A DNA stretch of 64,000 nt from Robertmurraya_A mangrovi (GTDB lineage Bacteria; Bacillota; Bacilli; Bacillales; Cytobacillaceae), in contig NZ_JAXOFX010000005.1 of NCBI RefSeq assembly GCF_034427655.1, positions 62,001-126,000 of the forward strand. The letters run 5' to 3'. Shown here piece by piece: positions 8,461 through 16,372 of the stretch. The translations under genes and the position numbers were made by a program. The notes under the pieces are model-generated. The model did no database searches. It saw nothing but the letters and a program-made list of their open reading frames with translations, and was not told where the DNA came from. The stretch's first letter is position 1, and every line of letters begins with the position of its first letter.

Positions 8461-9660
8461 TTAGCTTAATACTTTTTTAATACGCTCGATTGCCCAGTCT
8501 AAATCTTCTTCACTGATTACTAAAGGAGGAGCAAAGCGAATAACCGTATCATGAGTTTCTTTACATAATAGACCTTCTTCTTTTAACTCTTCACAATACT
8601 TACGAGCTGGTTCGGTTAATTCAACACCAATAAATAAACCGCGTCCGCGTACTTCTTTAATAATTGGGTTGTTAATTTCTTTAAGCTTGCTGATAAAATA
8701 TTCTCCTAGCTTAAGTGAGCGCTCAGCAAGGTTTTCTTCTACTAATACATTCATAGATGCTACTGATACTGCACAAGCCATCGGATTCCCACCAAATGTT
8801 GACCCGTGTGAACCAGGATTGAAAACGCCTAATACATCTTTATTCGCAACTACACATGAAATTGGGAATACTCCCCCTCCCAGTGCTTTACCTAAAATGT
8901 ACATATCAGGATTCACATCTTCCCACTCACAAGCAAACATTTTTCCAGAGCGAGCTAAACCAGCTTGAATTTCGTCTGCAATGAATAGGACGTTATTTTC
9001 TTTACATACTTCAAAAGCTTGCTTCATGAAGCCTTGTGGCGGAATCACAATACCAGCTTCCCCTTGGATTGGCTCAATTAAGAATGCAGCCGTGTTTGGA
9101 GTAATAGCTGCTTTAAGAGCTTCTAAATCTCCATAAGGGATTAGCTTGATTCCTGGAAGCATTGGACCAAATCCACGCTTATATTCTTCTTCAGATGATA
9201 AAGATACAGCAGTCATTGTACGACCGTGGAAGTTACCGATACATGCAATGATTTCAGCTTGGTTATCTTCCACACCTTTTACATCATAAGCCCAACGACG
9301 AGCTGCTTTAACTGCAGTTTCTACCGCTTCTGCACCCGTGTTCATTGGTAGGGCCATTTCTTTACCAGTTAGCTTACTAATTAATTCATACCATGGTCCA
9401 AGTTGATCATTATGGAACGCACGAGAAGTTAATGTAACACGGTCCGCTTGATCTTTTAACGCTTGGATAATCTTTGGATGTCTGTGCCCTTGGTTAACCG
9501 CTGAATAAGCACTTAACATATCCATGTACTTGTTGCCTTCCGGATCCTCAACCCAAACTCCTTCTGCTTTTGAAATTACGATTGGTAGTGGATGGTAGTT
9601 ATTCGCACCATACTTTTCTGTTTGTTCAATAATCGAGCTTGATTTAGTTGCTTCTGTCAT
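8461..9660 (-). CDS. rocD: Ornithine aminotransferase
   Basis: PLP enzyme converting ornithine and 2-oxoglutarate to glutamate semialdehyde and glutamate. The 399-aa length matches RocD. Class III aminotransferase features are visible: NTGAEAVETAVKAARRW near residue 105, the Asp of the FIADEIQAG block, and the PLP lysine in LGKALGGGVFPIS. The ATG at 9660 is preceded by AAAAGGAGTGA. It lies between rocA and rocG. Its 456-bp upstream gap is unusually structured (tandem repeat, hairpin and long inverted repeat). Confidence 0.95.
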   Translation of the reverse strand: MTEATKSSSIIEQTEKYGANNYHPLPIVISKAEGVWVEDPEGNKYMDMLSAYSAVNQGHRHPKIIQALKDQADRVTLTSRAFHNDQLGPWYELISKLTGKEMALPMNTGAEAVETAVKAARRWAYDVKGVEDNQAEIIACIGNFHGRTMTAVSLSSEEEYKRGFGPMLPGIKLIPYGDLEALKAAITPNTAAFLIEPIQGEAGIVIPPQGFMKQAFEVCKENNVLFIADEIQAGLARSGKMFACEWEDVNPDMYILGKALGGGVFPISCVVANKDVLGVFNPGSHGSTFGGNPMACAVSVASMNVLVEENLAERSLKLGEYFISKLKEINNPIIKEVRGRGLFIGVELTEPARKYCEELKEEGLLCKETHDTVIRFAPPLVISEEDLDWAIERIKKVLS

Positions 9661-9735
9661 AAACAATGTCACTCCTTTTAATTGATTACATGAATGTGGA
9701 TGCTTCCTCATGTAGTGTCCCTTGTTCTAGGTGAA

Positions 9736-9789
9736 TTTACCGCTAATTTTAACACGACCAGAATAAGGGTGTTAACAATTTGCGGTAAA
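9736..9789. repeat. 54-bp inverted repeat in the rocD upstream region
   Basis: TTTACCGC (9736-9743) pairs with GCGGTAAA (9782-9789). Inside it AATT pairs with AATT, and TTAACAC (9749-9755) pairs with GTGTTAA (9769-9775). That makes about 19 pairs with one mismatch and one bulge around a 13-nt loop. It lies 76-129 bases before the rocD ATG and could be an operator or an mRNA leader structure. Confidence 0.8.
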
Positions 9790-9807
9790 CTGCTGTAATT
9801 GAATGAA

Positions 9808-9840
9808 GAGGGAGCTAATTTTAGTTTGTTTAGCTCCCTC
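9808..9840. other. Strong hairpin in the rocA-rocD gap
   Basis: GAGGGAGCTAA pairs with TTAGCTCCCTC around an 11-nt loop. The minus-strand flank is TTCATTC, not a clean T-run, so it may be a weak terminator for rocA or a processing hairpin. Confidence 0.65.
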
Positions 9841-9880
9841 TATACTGCGTTAATTTTAATAGTAACGTGGGGAATTTTCA

Positions 9881-10090
9881 TTTATCCGCGAACTTTTCAA
9901 TATATCCGCGTTTTTTTTGATTTATCCGCGAAAATTTGAATATATCCGCGCTTATTTTGATTTATCCGCGAAAAATTTAATATATCCGCGTTTATTGATT
10001 TATCCGCGAAAATTTGAGTATATCCGCGCTTATTTTGATTTATCCGCGAAAAATTTAATATATCCGCGCTCATCCTGATTTATCAGCGAA
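9881..10090. repeat. Tandem array of TATCCGCG units (about 20-bp period)
   Basis: TATCCGCG starts at 9883, 9903, 9923, 9943, 9963, 9983, 10001, 10021, 10041 and 10061, with a degenerate copy (TATCAGCG) at 10081. Spacing is 20 bp except once 18 bp. Two alternating spacers give a higher-order 40-bp unit: the core preceded by TTT and followed by AAAATTT, and the core preceded by TATA and followed by CTTATTTTG. It lies between the rocA stop and rocD. No open frame runs through it. Confidence 0.92.
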
Positions 10091-10116
10091 ACCAAGATCC
10101 ACCCGCACTTCCTAAA

Positions 10117-11664
10117 TTAGTACATCTCAGAAGTAGTCTTCGCTTGCATGTGCAGTAATAAGTAGTCAGGGCCACCTGCTTTAGAATCTGTACCTGACAT
10201 GTTAAATCCACCAAATGGTTGGTAACCAACAATCGCACCTGTACAGCTGCGGTTGAAGTATAGGTTTCCAACGTGGAAATCTTCACGAGCTTGCTCGATG
10301 TGTGCACGGTTTCTTGTAATAACCGCACCTGTTAAGCCGTACTCTGTGTTGTTTGCGATTTCGATTGCTTCTGTGAAATCTTTTGCTTTCGTGAAACCAA
10401 CCACTGGCCCGAAAATTTCTTCTTGCATTAAGCGGTCGTTTGGCTGAAGGTCTGCAATAACTGTTGGTTTAATGAAGAAACCTTTAGAGCTGTCTCCTTC
10501 TCCACCTGTCATTAGCTTGCCTTCTTGTTTCCCAATTTCCACATAGCTCATAATTTTATCAAATGCGCTTTGATCGATAACAGGACCCATGAATGTGCTT
10601 TGCTCTTCAGGGTTTCCTAACGTTAATTCGTTAGTTAATTCAACGACACGATTTAACACTTGATCATACACATCTTCAACGATTACCGCACGTGAGCAAG
10701 CAGAACATTTTTGTCCAGAGAATCCGAACGCACCCGCAACGATCGATTGTGCTGCTAGTTCTAAATCTGCCTCGCTATCCACTACGATTGTATCTTTACC
10801 GCCCATTTCAGCGATCACACGTTTTAACCAAATTTGGCCTTCGTTTAATTTAGAAGAACGTTCGAAAATACGTAATCCCACATCACGAGAACCTGTGAAT
10901 GAGATGAAACGTGTATCTTTATGGTCTACTAAGTAGTCTCCCACTTCTGCACCGCTACCTGGTACGAAGTTTAGAACACCTGCAGGAAGACCCGCTTCTT
11001 CCATTACTTCAACAAACTTAGCCGCTACAATTGGAGTAGTAGAAGCTGGTTTTAAAAGAACTGTGTTACCTGTAACAATCGCCGCTACAGTTGTACCTGC
11101 CATGATTGCTAAAGGGAAGTTCCAAGGAGAAATGATGACACCTACTCCTAGAGGAATATATCCATAACGGTTAAATTCATTCGGACGGCTGTTTACTGGA
11201 ACACCATCTTTAATTGCTAGCATTTGACGAGCATAGTATTCTAAGAAGTCGATTGCTTCTGCTGTATCTGCATCCGCTTCTTTCCAAGGCTTTCCTGCTT
11301 CTTTTGTTAAAAGAGCAGAAAACTCATGTTTACGACGACGGATAATCGCTGCTGCTTTGAAAAGCACATCCGCACGAGTTTCCGACTTCACTTTTTTCCA
11401 AGTTTTAAATGCTTCCACAGCTGATTGCATCGCTTTTTCAGCAAGCTCACGGTTCGCTTTTGATACGCGACCGATCACTTCTTCTTTATTAGACGGATTA
11501 TTAGAAACAATTTTATCTTCAGTAGAAATGCGCTTTCCGCCGATTAATAGATCATAATCTTGGCCAAGATAGCTCTCTACTGTTTTTAACCCTTGTAAAT
11601 AACCTTCACGTTCTGTTTCATTTGTAAAATCAGTAAACGGTTCATGTTTGTAAGGCTGTACCAT
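10117..11664 (-). CDS. rocA: 1-pyrroline-5-carboxylate dehydrogenase
   Basis: NAD-dependent aldehyde dehydrogenase oxidising glutamate semialdehyde/P5C to glutamate, the common step of arginine, ornithine and proline degradation. The catalytic Cys is in GFSGQKCSACSRA and the general-base Glu in AEMGGKD; EEIFGPVVGF is also visible. The start is ATG 11664, because AAGGGG lies 9 nt upstream of it but directly abuts the ATG at 11673. This gives 515 aa, the usual RocA length. A sigma-54 promoter and RocR-like sites lie upstream. Confidence 0.96.
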   Translation of the reverse strand: MVQPYKHEPFTDFTNETEREGYLQGLKTVESYLGQDYDLLIGGKRISTEDKIVSNNPSNKEEVIGRVSKANRELAEKAMQSAVEAFKTWKKVKSETRADVLFKAAAIIRRRKHEFSALLTKEAGKPWKEADADTAEAIDFLEYYARQMLAIKDGVPVNSRPNEFNRYGYIPLGVGVIISPWNFPLAIMAGTTVAAIVTGNTVLLKPASTTPIVAAKFVEVMEEAGLPAGVLNFVPGSGAEVGDYLVDHKDTRFISFTGSRDVGLRIFERSSKLNEGQIWLKRVIAEMGGKDTIVVDSEADLELAAQSIVAGAFGFSGQKCSACSRAVIVEDVYDQVLNRVVELTNELTLGNPEEQSTFMGPVIDQSAFDKIMSYVEIGKQEGKLMTGGEGDSSKGFFIKPTVIADLQPNDRLMQEEIFGPVVGFTKAKDFTEAIEIANNTEYGLTGAVITRNRAHIEQAREDFHVGNLYFNRSCTGAIVGYQPFGGFNMSGTDSKAGGPDYLLLHMQAKTTSEMY

Positions 11665-11778
11665 TCTATCCATCCCCTTAAAAATATTTTAATTTTACAG
11701 ATCATCTTTAAATCATCTCTGCAAAAGATTTAGTATGTCTTACACGCGTTACACGCATTAAAGCTCATCTAATCTTAA

Positions 11779-11795
11779 TGCAAGTTCCGTGCCAA
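11779..11795 (-). promoter_or_regulatory. Sigma-54 (SigL) -24/-12 promoter of rocA
   Basis: On the minus strand the sequence reads TTGGCACGGAACTTGCA, a full match to the consensus TGGCAC-N5-TTGCW. Transcription would start near 11768, giving a leader of about 100 nt before rocA. The divergent gene is a sigma-54 activator. Confidence 0.92.
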
Positions 11796-11836
11796 CTATA
11801 CCAACCATTGTTATAGTACTATTCTTATTAAAGAAA

Positions 11837-11851
11837 GCAAAAATAGTTTGC
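11837..11851. promoter_or_regulatory. RocR-type upstream activating site 1
   Basis: GCAAAAATAGTTTGC has the inverted-repeat form GCAAA-N5-TTTGC, 42 bp upstream of the -24 element. It resembles the GCAAAA/TTTTGC palindromes bound by RocR in B. subtilis. Confidence 0.65.
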
Positions 11852-11879
11852 ACTATGTAACCGGTTTATGCAGAATTAA

Positions 11880-11896
11880 TGCAAAAAAATATTGCA
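11880..11896. promoter_or_regulatory. RocR-type upstream activating site 2
   Basis: TGCAAAAAAATATTGCA has the form TGCAA-N7-TTGCA. Its centre is about 44 bp (four helical turns) from site 1, so both would face the same side of the helix. It lies ahead of the chosen rocR start. Confidence 0.6.
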
Positions 11897-11953
11897 CCCA
11901 TGTGCACACACCTATACAATAATATCAACCACACACAAAGGAGTACAACCAGC

Positions 11954-13372
11954 ATGTCAAAAAGATTGATGGAAGAAGTTCAACAGAAGAATCGAATCTA
12001 TCAAAAGATATTAGATGAAATAGACGTTGGCGTTCACGTCGTTAATTCCGATGGTAAGACTATTATTTATAATAAAAAAATGCGTGAAATTGAAGGAATG
12101 AACATTGAGGATGTTCTTGATAAAAACTTATTAGATGTATTTTCTTTTAACAAGAACGAAGACAGTACCCTCCTAGAAGCTCTACACAAAGGAACTGTCA
12201 TTAAAAATGCCAAACAAACTTATTTCAATAATAAAAGACAAGAAATCACAACCATTAATCATACCTCTCCTATAATAGAAAACCATACTCGGATTGGCGC
12301 AATGGAAATTGCCCGTGATGTTACTAAGCTTGAGAAAATTATTCGTGAAAATATCCTTAACAAAGGAGATACTAGATACACCTTTGATAGCATTATCGGG
12401 AACAGTTCACAAATTAAAGAGGTTATTACATTAAGTAAAAGAGCGACTCGTACCCATTCCTCTGTTCTTATTGTTGGAGAGACTGGAACTGGTAAAGAAT
12501 TATTTGCTCAAAGTATACACAACGGGAGCAATCGATCGTCAAAACCGTTCATTTCTCAGAACTGTGCAGCCTTACCTGATAGTTTGATAGAGGGACTTCT
12601 TTTTGGAACAAAAAAAGGGGCATTTACAGGCTCGGTAGAACGCCCTGGGTTATTTGAACAAGCAGAAGGGGGAACCTTGCTCTTAGATGAAATTAACTCT
12701 TTAAACCCAGCATTACAAGCTAAGCTTTTACGGGTGATTCAAGAAAAAACGGTTAGAAGAGTAGGAGATACGAAGGACAGACAAGTGGATGTCCGTATTA
12801 TCGCAACCATCAACGAAGATCCCATTGAAGCGATATCTAATGATCGACTTCGAAAAGATTTATATTATAGACTTAGCGTGGTATCTCTATTTATCCCCCC
12901 ACTTAGGGAAAGGAAAAATGATATTAGTGACTTATTACAATTTTTCATAGATAAATATAACCAATTGTTCAGTATGAATGTAAAAGAAATAGACGAAGAG
13001 GTTCTTGAAAGATTTTTACAGTACGACTGGCCAGGAAATGTCCGTGAATTAGAACATATAGTTGAAGGGACCATGAATTTGATGGATCAAGAAGAAACCA
13101 TCACCTATTCACATTTGCCGATTCAATTTAGAAGGAAGCCACAATTCCAAACAGGCGTAAACCAAACAACTGAACTAGATGATCTTCTTTTACAAAAAGG
13201 AAAGCAAATTAAACCGCTTGATCAATATATGGAAGAAGTAGAAACCTATTATTTGAATAAAGCCCTTCAACAACATGAATACAACATAACAAAAACGGCA
13301 AAAGCCCTAGGAATCAGCAGGCAAAATCTTCAATACCGAATTAAGAAACACAATCTAGAAATAGTTAGATAA
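11954..13372 (+). CDS. rocR: Sigma-54-dependent transcriptional activator RocR
   Basis: Enhancer-binding protein, 472 aa, expected to switch on roc genes in response to ornithine or citrulline. A PAS sensor domain (about residues 15-125) precedes an AAA+ domain. Walker A is GETGTGKE near residue 175, and Walker B is GGTLLLDE. The sigma-54 contact loop reads GAFTGS, where most family members have GAFTGA. A C-terminal Fis-type helix-turn-helix lies at NITKTAKALGISRQNLQYRI. The start at 11954 has AAAGGAG upstream; an upstream in-frame ATG at 11879 overlaps an activating site. The gene is divergent from rocA. Confidence 0.93.
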   Translation: MSKRLMEEVQQKNRIYQKILDEIDVGVHVVNSDGKTIIYNKKMREIEGMNIEDVLDKNLLDVFSFNKNEDSTLLEALHKGTVIKNAKQTYFNNKRQEITTINHTSPIIENHTRIGAMEIARDVTKLEKIIRENILNKGDTRYTFDSIIGNSSQIKEVITLSKRATRTHSSVLIVGETGTGKELFAQSIHNGSNRSSKPFISQNCAALPDSLIEGLLFGTKKGAFTGSVERPGLFEQAEGGTLLLDEINSLNPALQAKLLRVIQEKTVRRVGDTKDRQVDVRIIATINEDPIEAISNDRLRKDLYYRLSVVSLFIPPLRERKNDISDLLQFFIDKYNQLFSMNVKEIDEEVLERFLQYDWPGNVRELEHIVEGTMNLMDQEETITYSHLPIQFRRKPQFQTGVNQTTELDDLLLQKGKQIKPLDQYMEEVETYYLNKALQQHEYNITKTAKALGISRQNLQYRIKKHNLEIVR

Positions 13373-13381
13373 TATAGATGA

Positions 13382-13416
13382 GGCTAGTCCCAGAAAAATT
13401 TTGGCTAGCCCTTTTT
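13382..13416 (+). terminator. Intrinsic terminator of rocR
   Basis: GGCTAG-T-CC pairs with GG-CTAGCC, with an inner AAAATTTT region, followed by a T-run. Confidence 0.75.
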
Positions 13417-13497
13417 GTCTCCAGTTTACATATTTTATTATCTTTGAATGAAGCTAATTTACTAGCTGTTATAACCAAACAACAAATAATTAAAAAC

Positions 13498-13512
13498 GCA
13501 AATAGTTTTTGC
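13498..13512. promoter_or_regulatory. Third RocR-like palindrome, downstream of rocR
   Basis: GCAAATAGTTTTTGC again has the GCAAA-N5-TTTGC form. Like site 1 it shares an internal TAGTTT and is followed by ACTA. It lies between the convergent rocR and yugI genes, about 1.7 kb from the sigma-54 promoter. A distal enhancer role is inference. Confidence 0.45.
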
Positions 13513-13527
13513 ACTAAAATAAATTAC

Positions 13528-13558
13528 GAAAAAAGACCGAGCTAGGCTCGATCTTTTT
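13528..13558. terminator. Intrinsic terminator of yugI, usable from both sides
   Basis: A stem of about 11 bp (AAAGATCGAGC with GCTCGGTCTTT on the minus strand, one G-U pair) has a 3-nt loop and T-runs on both strands. Confidence 0.88.
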
Positions 13559-13577
13559 CCAATTTATCATTTGATTA

Positions 13578-13973
13578 TTAACGTTGAGATTGCTCAATCC
13601 ACTCTTGTAATTTATCTTTAAGAGTATTGAAGCCTTGTGGTGTTTCAGTATCTTGTTTGATTGCTGCCGCTGCTTGGCGTTTACGAGGTTGCTTTTTTGC
13701 CTTCGGTGCTGCAGCAGGAACCTCTGGAGCTTCTTCAGTTGCACGAATGGATAGACCAATTTTTCCAGCCGCTTCATCAACTGAAAGAACTTTAACGTTT
13801 ACTTCATCGCCCACTTTTAAATGCTCGTTGATGTCTTTAACGAATCCGTGAGTAACTTCTGAGATATGAACTAATCCTTGAGTATTTTCATCTAGTGCAA
13901 CGAATGCACCGTATGGTTGAATTCCTGTAACTTTACCTTTAATAACACTGCCTACTTCGATTTTCTCTGACAT
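13578..13973 (-). CDS. yugI: General stress protein 13, S1-domain RNA-binding protein (YugI)
   Basis: 131-aa protein with an N-terminal S1 RNA-binding domain (about residues 5-75; GKVTGIQPYGAFVAL and GLVHISEV are typical). It continues with an Ala/Pro/Lys/Arg-rich basic linker and a short amphipathic C-terminus. The family (GSP13) associates with ribosomes or RNA. The gene is monocistronic with its own terminator. Its position between rocR and alaRT corresponds to yugI near alaR in B. subtilis. Confidence 0.92.
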   Translation of the reverse strand: MSEKIEVGSVIKGKVTGIQPYGAFVALDENTQGLVHISEVTHGFVKDINEHLKVGDEVNVKVLSVDEAAGKIGLSIRATEEAPEVPAAAPKAKKQPRKRQAAAAIKQDTETPQGFNTLKDKLQEWIEQSQR

Positions 13974-14423
13974 ATAAACACTCCTAAGTTTTTATTTAAA
14001 TTCCTATACACATGAAGCCAAAACGAAATCACGTTTTGGTTCAACAGCTCTCGGTAAATGTATTCAAAAAAGTGGCTTTAATCCACTATATCTACACCCG
14101 TTCAATGTTTAAAACCAACCGAGAAAGTTTCACTTTATACGCAATTAAAGATTATATCATAAAGACAGCTATTTATCAAAAAGGACCCTTTACCCACTTT
14201 TGTAATAAGCATACTTTACTATTCAGACAATAATATTTTGTCCATCACTAAATTTAACAATCCTTATAATTAATCATACCTTTTATATGCGCTTTTTATG
14301 GAAATAATAATTTTGTCCTTAATTTTATCATGTAAACGCTTCATACATAAAACTACCCTATTCTTTTCTAAGGAAACATAGTAAGATTGAAAAATATATT
14401 TTTTAACGAAGGAGTATTGGGGC
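13974..14423. other. 450-bp non-coding gap between yugI and the symporter gene
   Basis: The only clear structure is an inverted repeat, CCAAAACG with CGTTTTGG (14018-14039), near the yugI start. A partial catabolite-response-like sequence, TGTAAACGCTT, occurs near 14330. No convincing frame with a ribosome site was found. Confidence 0.5.
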
Positions 14424-15767
14424 ATGAAAAAGCATGAACAGTGGACATCGAAACTTGGTTTTATTCTAGCTGCAGCTGGTTCTGCGATTGGGCTAGGTGC
14501 CATTTGGAAATTCCCTTATATGGCCGGAACGAACGGTGGAGGGTTATTCTTTATTATCTTTCTTTTACTGACTATTTTCATAGGTGCTCCCATTTTAATC
14601 GCTGAATTTATCATTGGACGTTCTACACAAAAGGACGCAGTTTCAGCCTATCGGACAATTGCACCAGGTTCCGCATGGCCACTTTTAGGGTATTTAGGAG
14701 TCATTGTCTCGTTTATCATCCTTTCTTTTTATAGTGTTGTTGGTGGATGGATTCTCTCTTACTTATGGAGAAGTTTGACTGGGGCCTTATCTGGTTTATC
14801 ACAAGAACAGTACGGGGAATTATTTGGCAACACCATTGGTAATCCTATTGAATCCGTTTTGGCTCAGTTTTTATTTATGATATTAACGATTATAGTTGTA
14901 CAAGGTGGGATTCAACAGGGGATTGAAAAAGCTAGTAAATATATGATGCCAGCTTTATTTATCCTTTTTATCGTATTAGTTTTACGCTCTTTAACTTTAG
15001 AAGGGGCTTCACAAGGGGTAGAGTTTTTCCTTAAACCAAATCTTAATGAAATTAGTGCTGAAACGATTCTTCTGGCACTTGGACAATCTTTCTTTGCCCT
15101 TAGTGTTGGTATTTCAGTCATGGTCACCTATTCATCCTATTTATCTAAAGAAGAAAGTATTGTAAAATCTGCTTTTTCTGTAGTTGGATTAAACATTTTT
15201 ATCTCCCTTCTGGCAGGATTAGTCATATTTCCAGCCGTATTTGCTTTAGGATTTGAACCAGGAGAAGGACCTGGATTAGTGTTTGTTGTCCTACCAGCTG
15301 TTTTTAACGAAATCGCATTTGGGGGCGTATTTCTAACAATCTTCTTAATTTTATTATTATTTGCAACACTAACTTCAGCGTTTTCTATTTTAGAAATCAT
15401 TGTAGCTGTTATGGCTAAAGATGAGACGAATAGACGAAAGAAAACTGCTTGGGTAGCAGGCCTATTGATTTTTGTATTTGGTATCCCTAGTGCTTTATCG
15501 TTTGGCATTATGTCCGATTTTCTTATTTTCAATAAAACATTCTTTGACGCTGCAGACTATCTAACCAGTAATATTAGTCTTCCGTTAGGAGCTTTATTAA
15601 TCTCCTTGTTTGTTGGCTATAGAATGCCTAGAACATTGGTGAAAAAGGAATTAGAACTAGGTACTTCAGGATTAGGTGTGTTATTTGATATTTGGTATGT
15701 AAGTATCCGTTTTATTGTACCGGTAGCCATTATACTCGTCTTCTTGAATTCAATAGGGTTAATGTAG
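14424..15767 (+). CDS. Sodium-dependent amino acid/neurotransmitter symporter (SNF family)
   Basis: LeuT-fold Na+:solute symporter of 447 aa with about 11 membrane helices, the usual bacterial size (for example YhdH, YocR, MhsT). The first-helix signature, with the Na+/substrate unwound region, is GSAIGLGAIWKFPYMAGTNG. The ATG has GAAGGAG upstream. The substrate is unknown; a hydrophobic amino acid is plausible from the family. It is followed by an XRE regulator on the same strand, about 100 bp away. Confidence 0.93.
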   Translation: MKKHEQWTSKLGFILAAAGSAIGLGAIWKFPYMAGTNGGGLFFIIFLLLTIFIGAPILIAEFIIGRSTQKDAVSAYRTIAPGSAWPLLGYLGVIVSFIILSFYSVVGGWILSYLWRSLTGALSGLSQEQYGELFGNTIGNPIESVLAQFLFMILTIIVVQGGIQQGIEKASKYMMPALFILFIVLVLRSLTLEGASQGVEFFLKPNLNEISAETILLALGQSFFALSVGISVMVTYSSYLSKEESIVKSAFSVVGLNIFISLLAGLVIFPAVFALGFEPGEGPGLVFVVLPAVFNEIAFGGVFLTIFLILLLFATLTSAFSILEIIVAVMAKDETNRRKKTAWVAGLLIFVFGIPSALSFGIMSDFLIFNKTFFDAADYLTSNISLPLGALLISLFVGYRMPRTLVKKELELGTSGLGVLFDIWYVSIRFIVPVAIILVFLNSIGLM

Positions 15768-15869
15768 ATATGTAACGAAATGTTCAAGAAGGGGAGTCAA
15801 GAAACAACTTTTGTGATGTTAAAATAATAGTAAATTAACAGCTAATTGTTTACGAAAGGATGACGGTCC

Positions 15870-16226
15870 ATGAGTACTATCGGAAACAATATAAAATTTT
15901 ATCGTGAACGACGAGGGATGTCTCTACAAGAGTTAGCACTCAAAACGAGGGTTGGTACAGGGACAATTGAAAAGTATGAATCTGGCGAACAAATTCCTGA
16001 AACTCAAACGATATTAAAAATTTCGACCGTTCTTGATGTTCCTGCATCTGACATCCTTGAGCAGGAGGTTCAAACGAATCAAGTAGGAATTGATTTAGAA
16101 TTAGAACAGCTCATTCAAGAAATAGGGACAAAAAAAGCGAAGTTAATATTACGCAAAGCAAAAGAGATTAGTGAAGAAGACTTTTTAAGAGTGATGCAAT
16201 TACTTTATGAAATTAAATATCAATGA
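15870..16226 (+). CDS. XRE-family helix-turn-helix regulator
   Basis: 118-aa DNA-binding protein. The Cro/CI-type helix-turn-helix spans about residues 6-60 (LQELALKTRVGTGTIEKYESG). A charged helical C-terminus of about 45 residues probably mediates dimerisation. The ATG has GAAAGGATGA upstream. It follows the symporter gene without an obvious terminator between, so co-transcription is possible. Target genes are unknown. Confidence 0.85.
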   Translation: MSTIGNNIKFYRERRGMSLQELALKTRVGTGTIEKYESGEQIPETQTILKISTVLDVPASDILEQEVQTNQVGIDLELEQLIQEIGTKKAKLILRKAKEISEEDFLRVMQLLYEIKYQ

Positions 16227-16299
16227 ATGTATAAAATTTGGGGATAGTGGTAATCATATTTGTATAAAGCTTTCTAGTATTCCCCCCCTTTTTTGAAGT

Positions 16300-16330
16300 G
16301 ACAGCCTTCTGGTTGTCCTTCTTTTTTTTG
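16300..16330 (+). terminator. Intrinsic terminator after the XRE regulator
   Basis: GACAGCC pairs with GGTTGTC (one G-U pair) around TTCT, followed by CTT and eight T residues. Confidence 0.8.
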
Positions 16331-16335
16331 ATTTC

Positions 16336-16368
16336 AAAAAATAAGAGGCAAGCCTATTAGCCTGCCTC
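16336..16368 (-). terminator. Intrinsic terminator of alaRT
   Basis: On the minus strand GAGGCA pairs with TGCCTC, with inner GC pairs, and runs into TTATTTTTTG just beyond the alaT stop. Confidence 0.8.
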
Positions 16369-16372
16369 ATGC

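Noticed and set aside
9881..10090. CRISPR-like array
   Set aside because: The repeated core is only 8 bp with about 12-bp near-identical spacers in two alternating forms; there are no unique 30-bp spacers and no cas genes.
14328..14345. Catabolite-response element before the symporter gene
   Set aside because: Only the left half TGTAAACGCTT matches; the right-hand CA end is missing.
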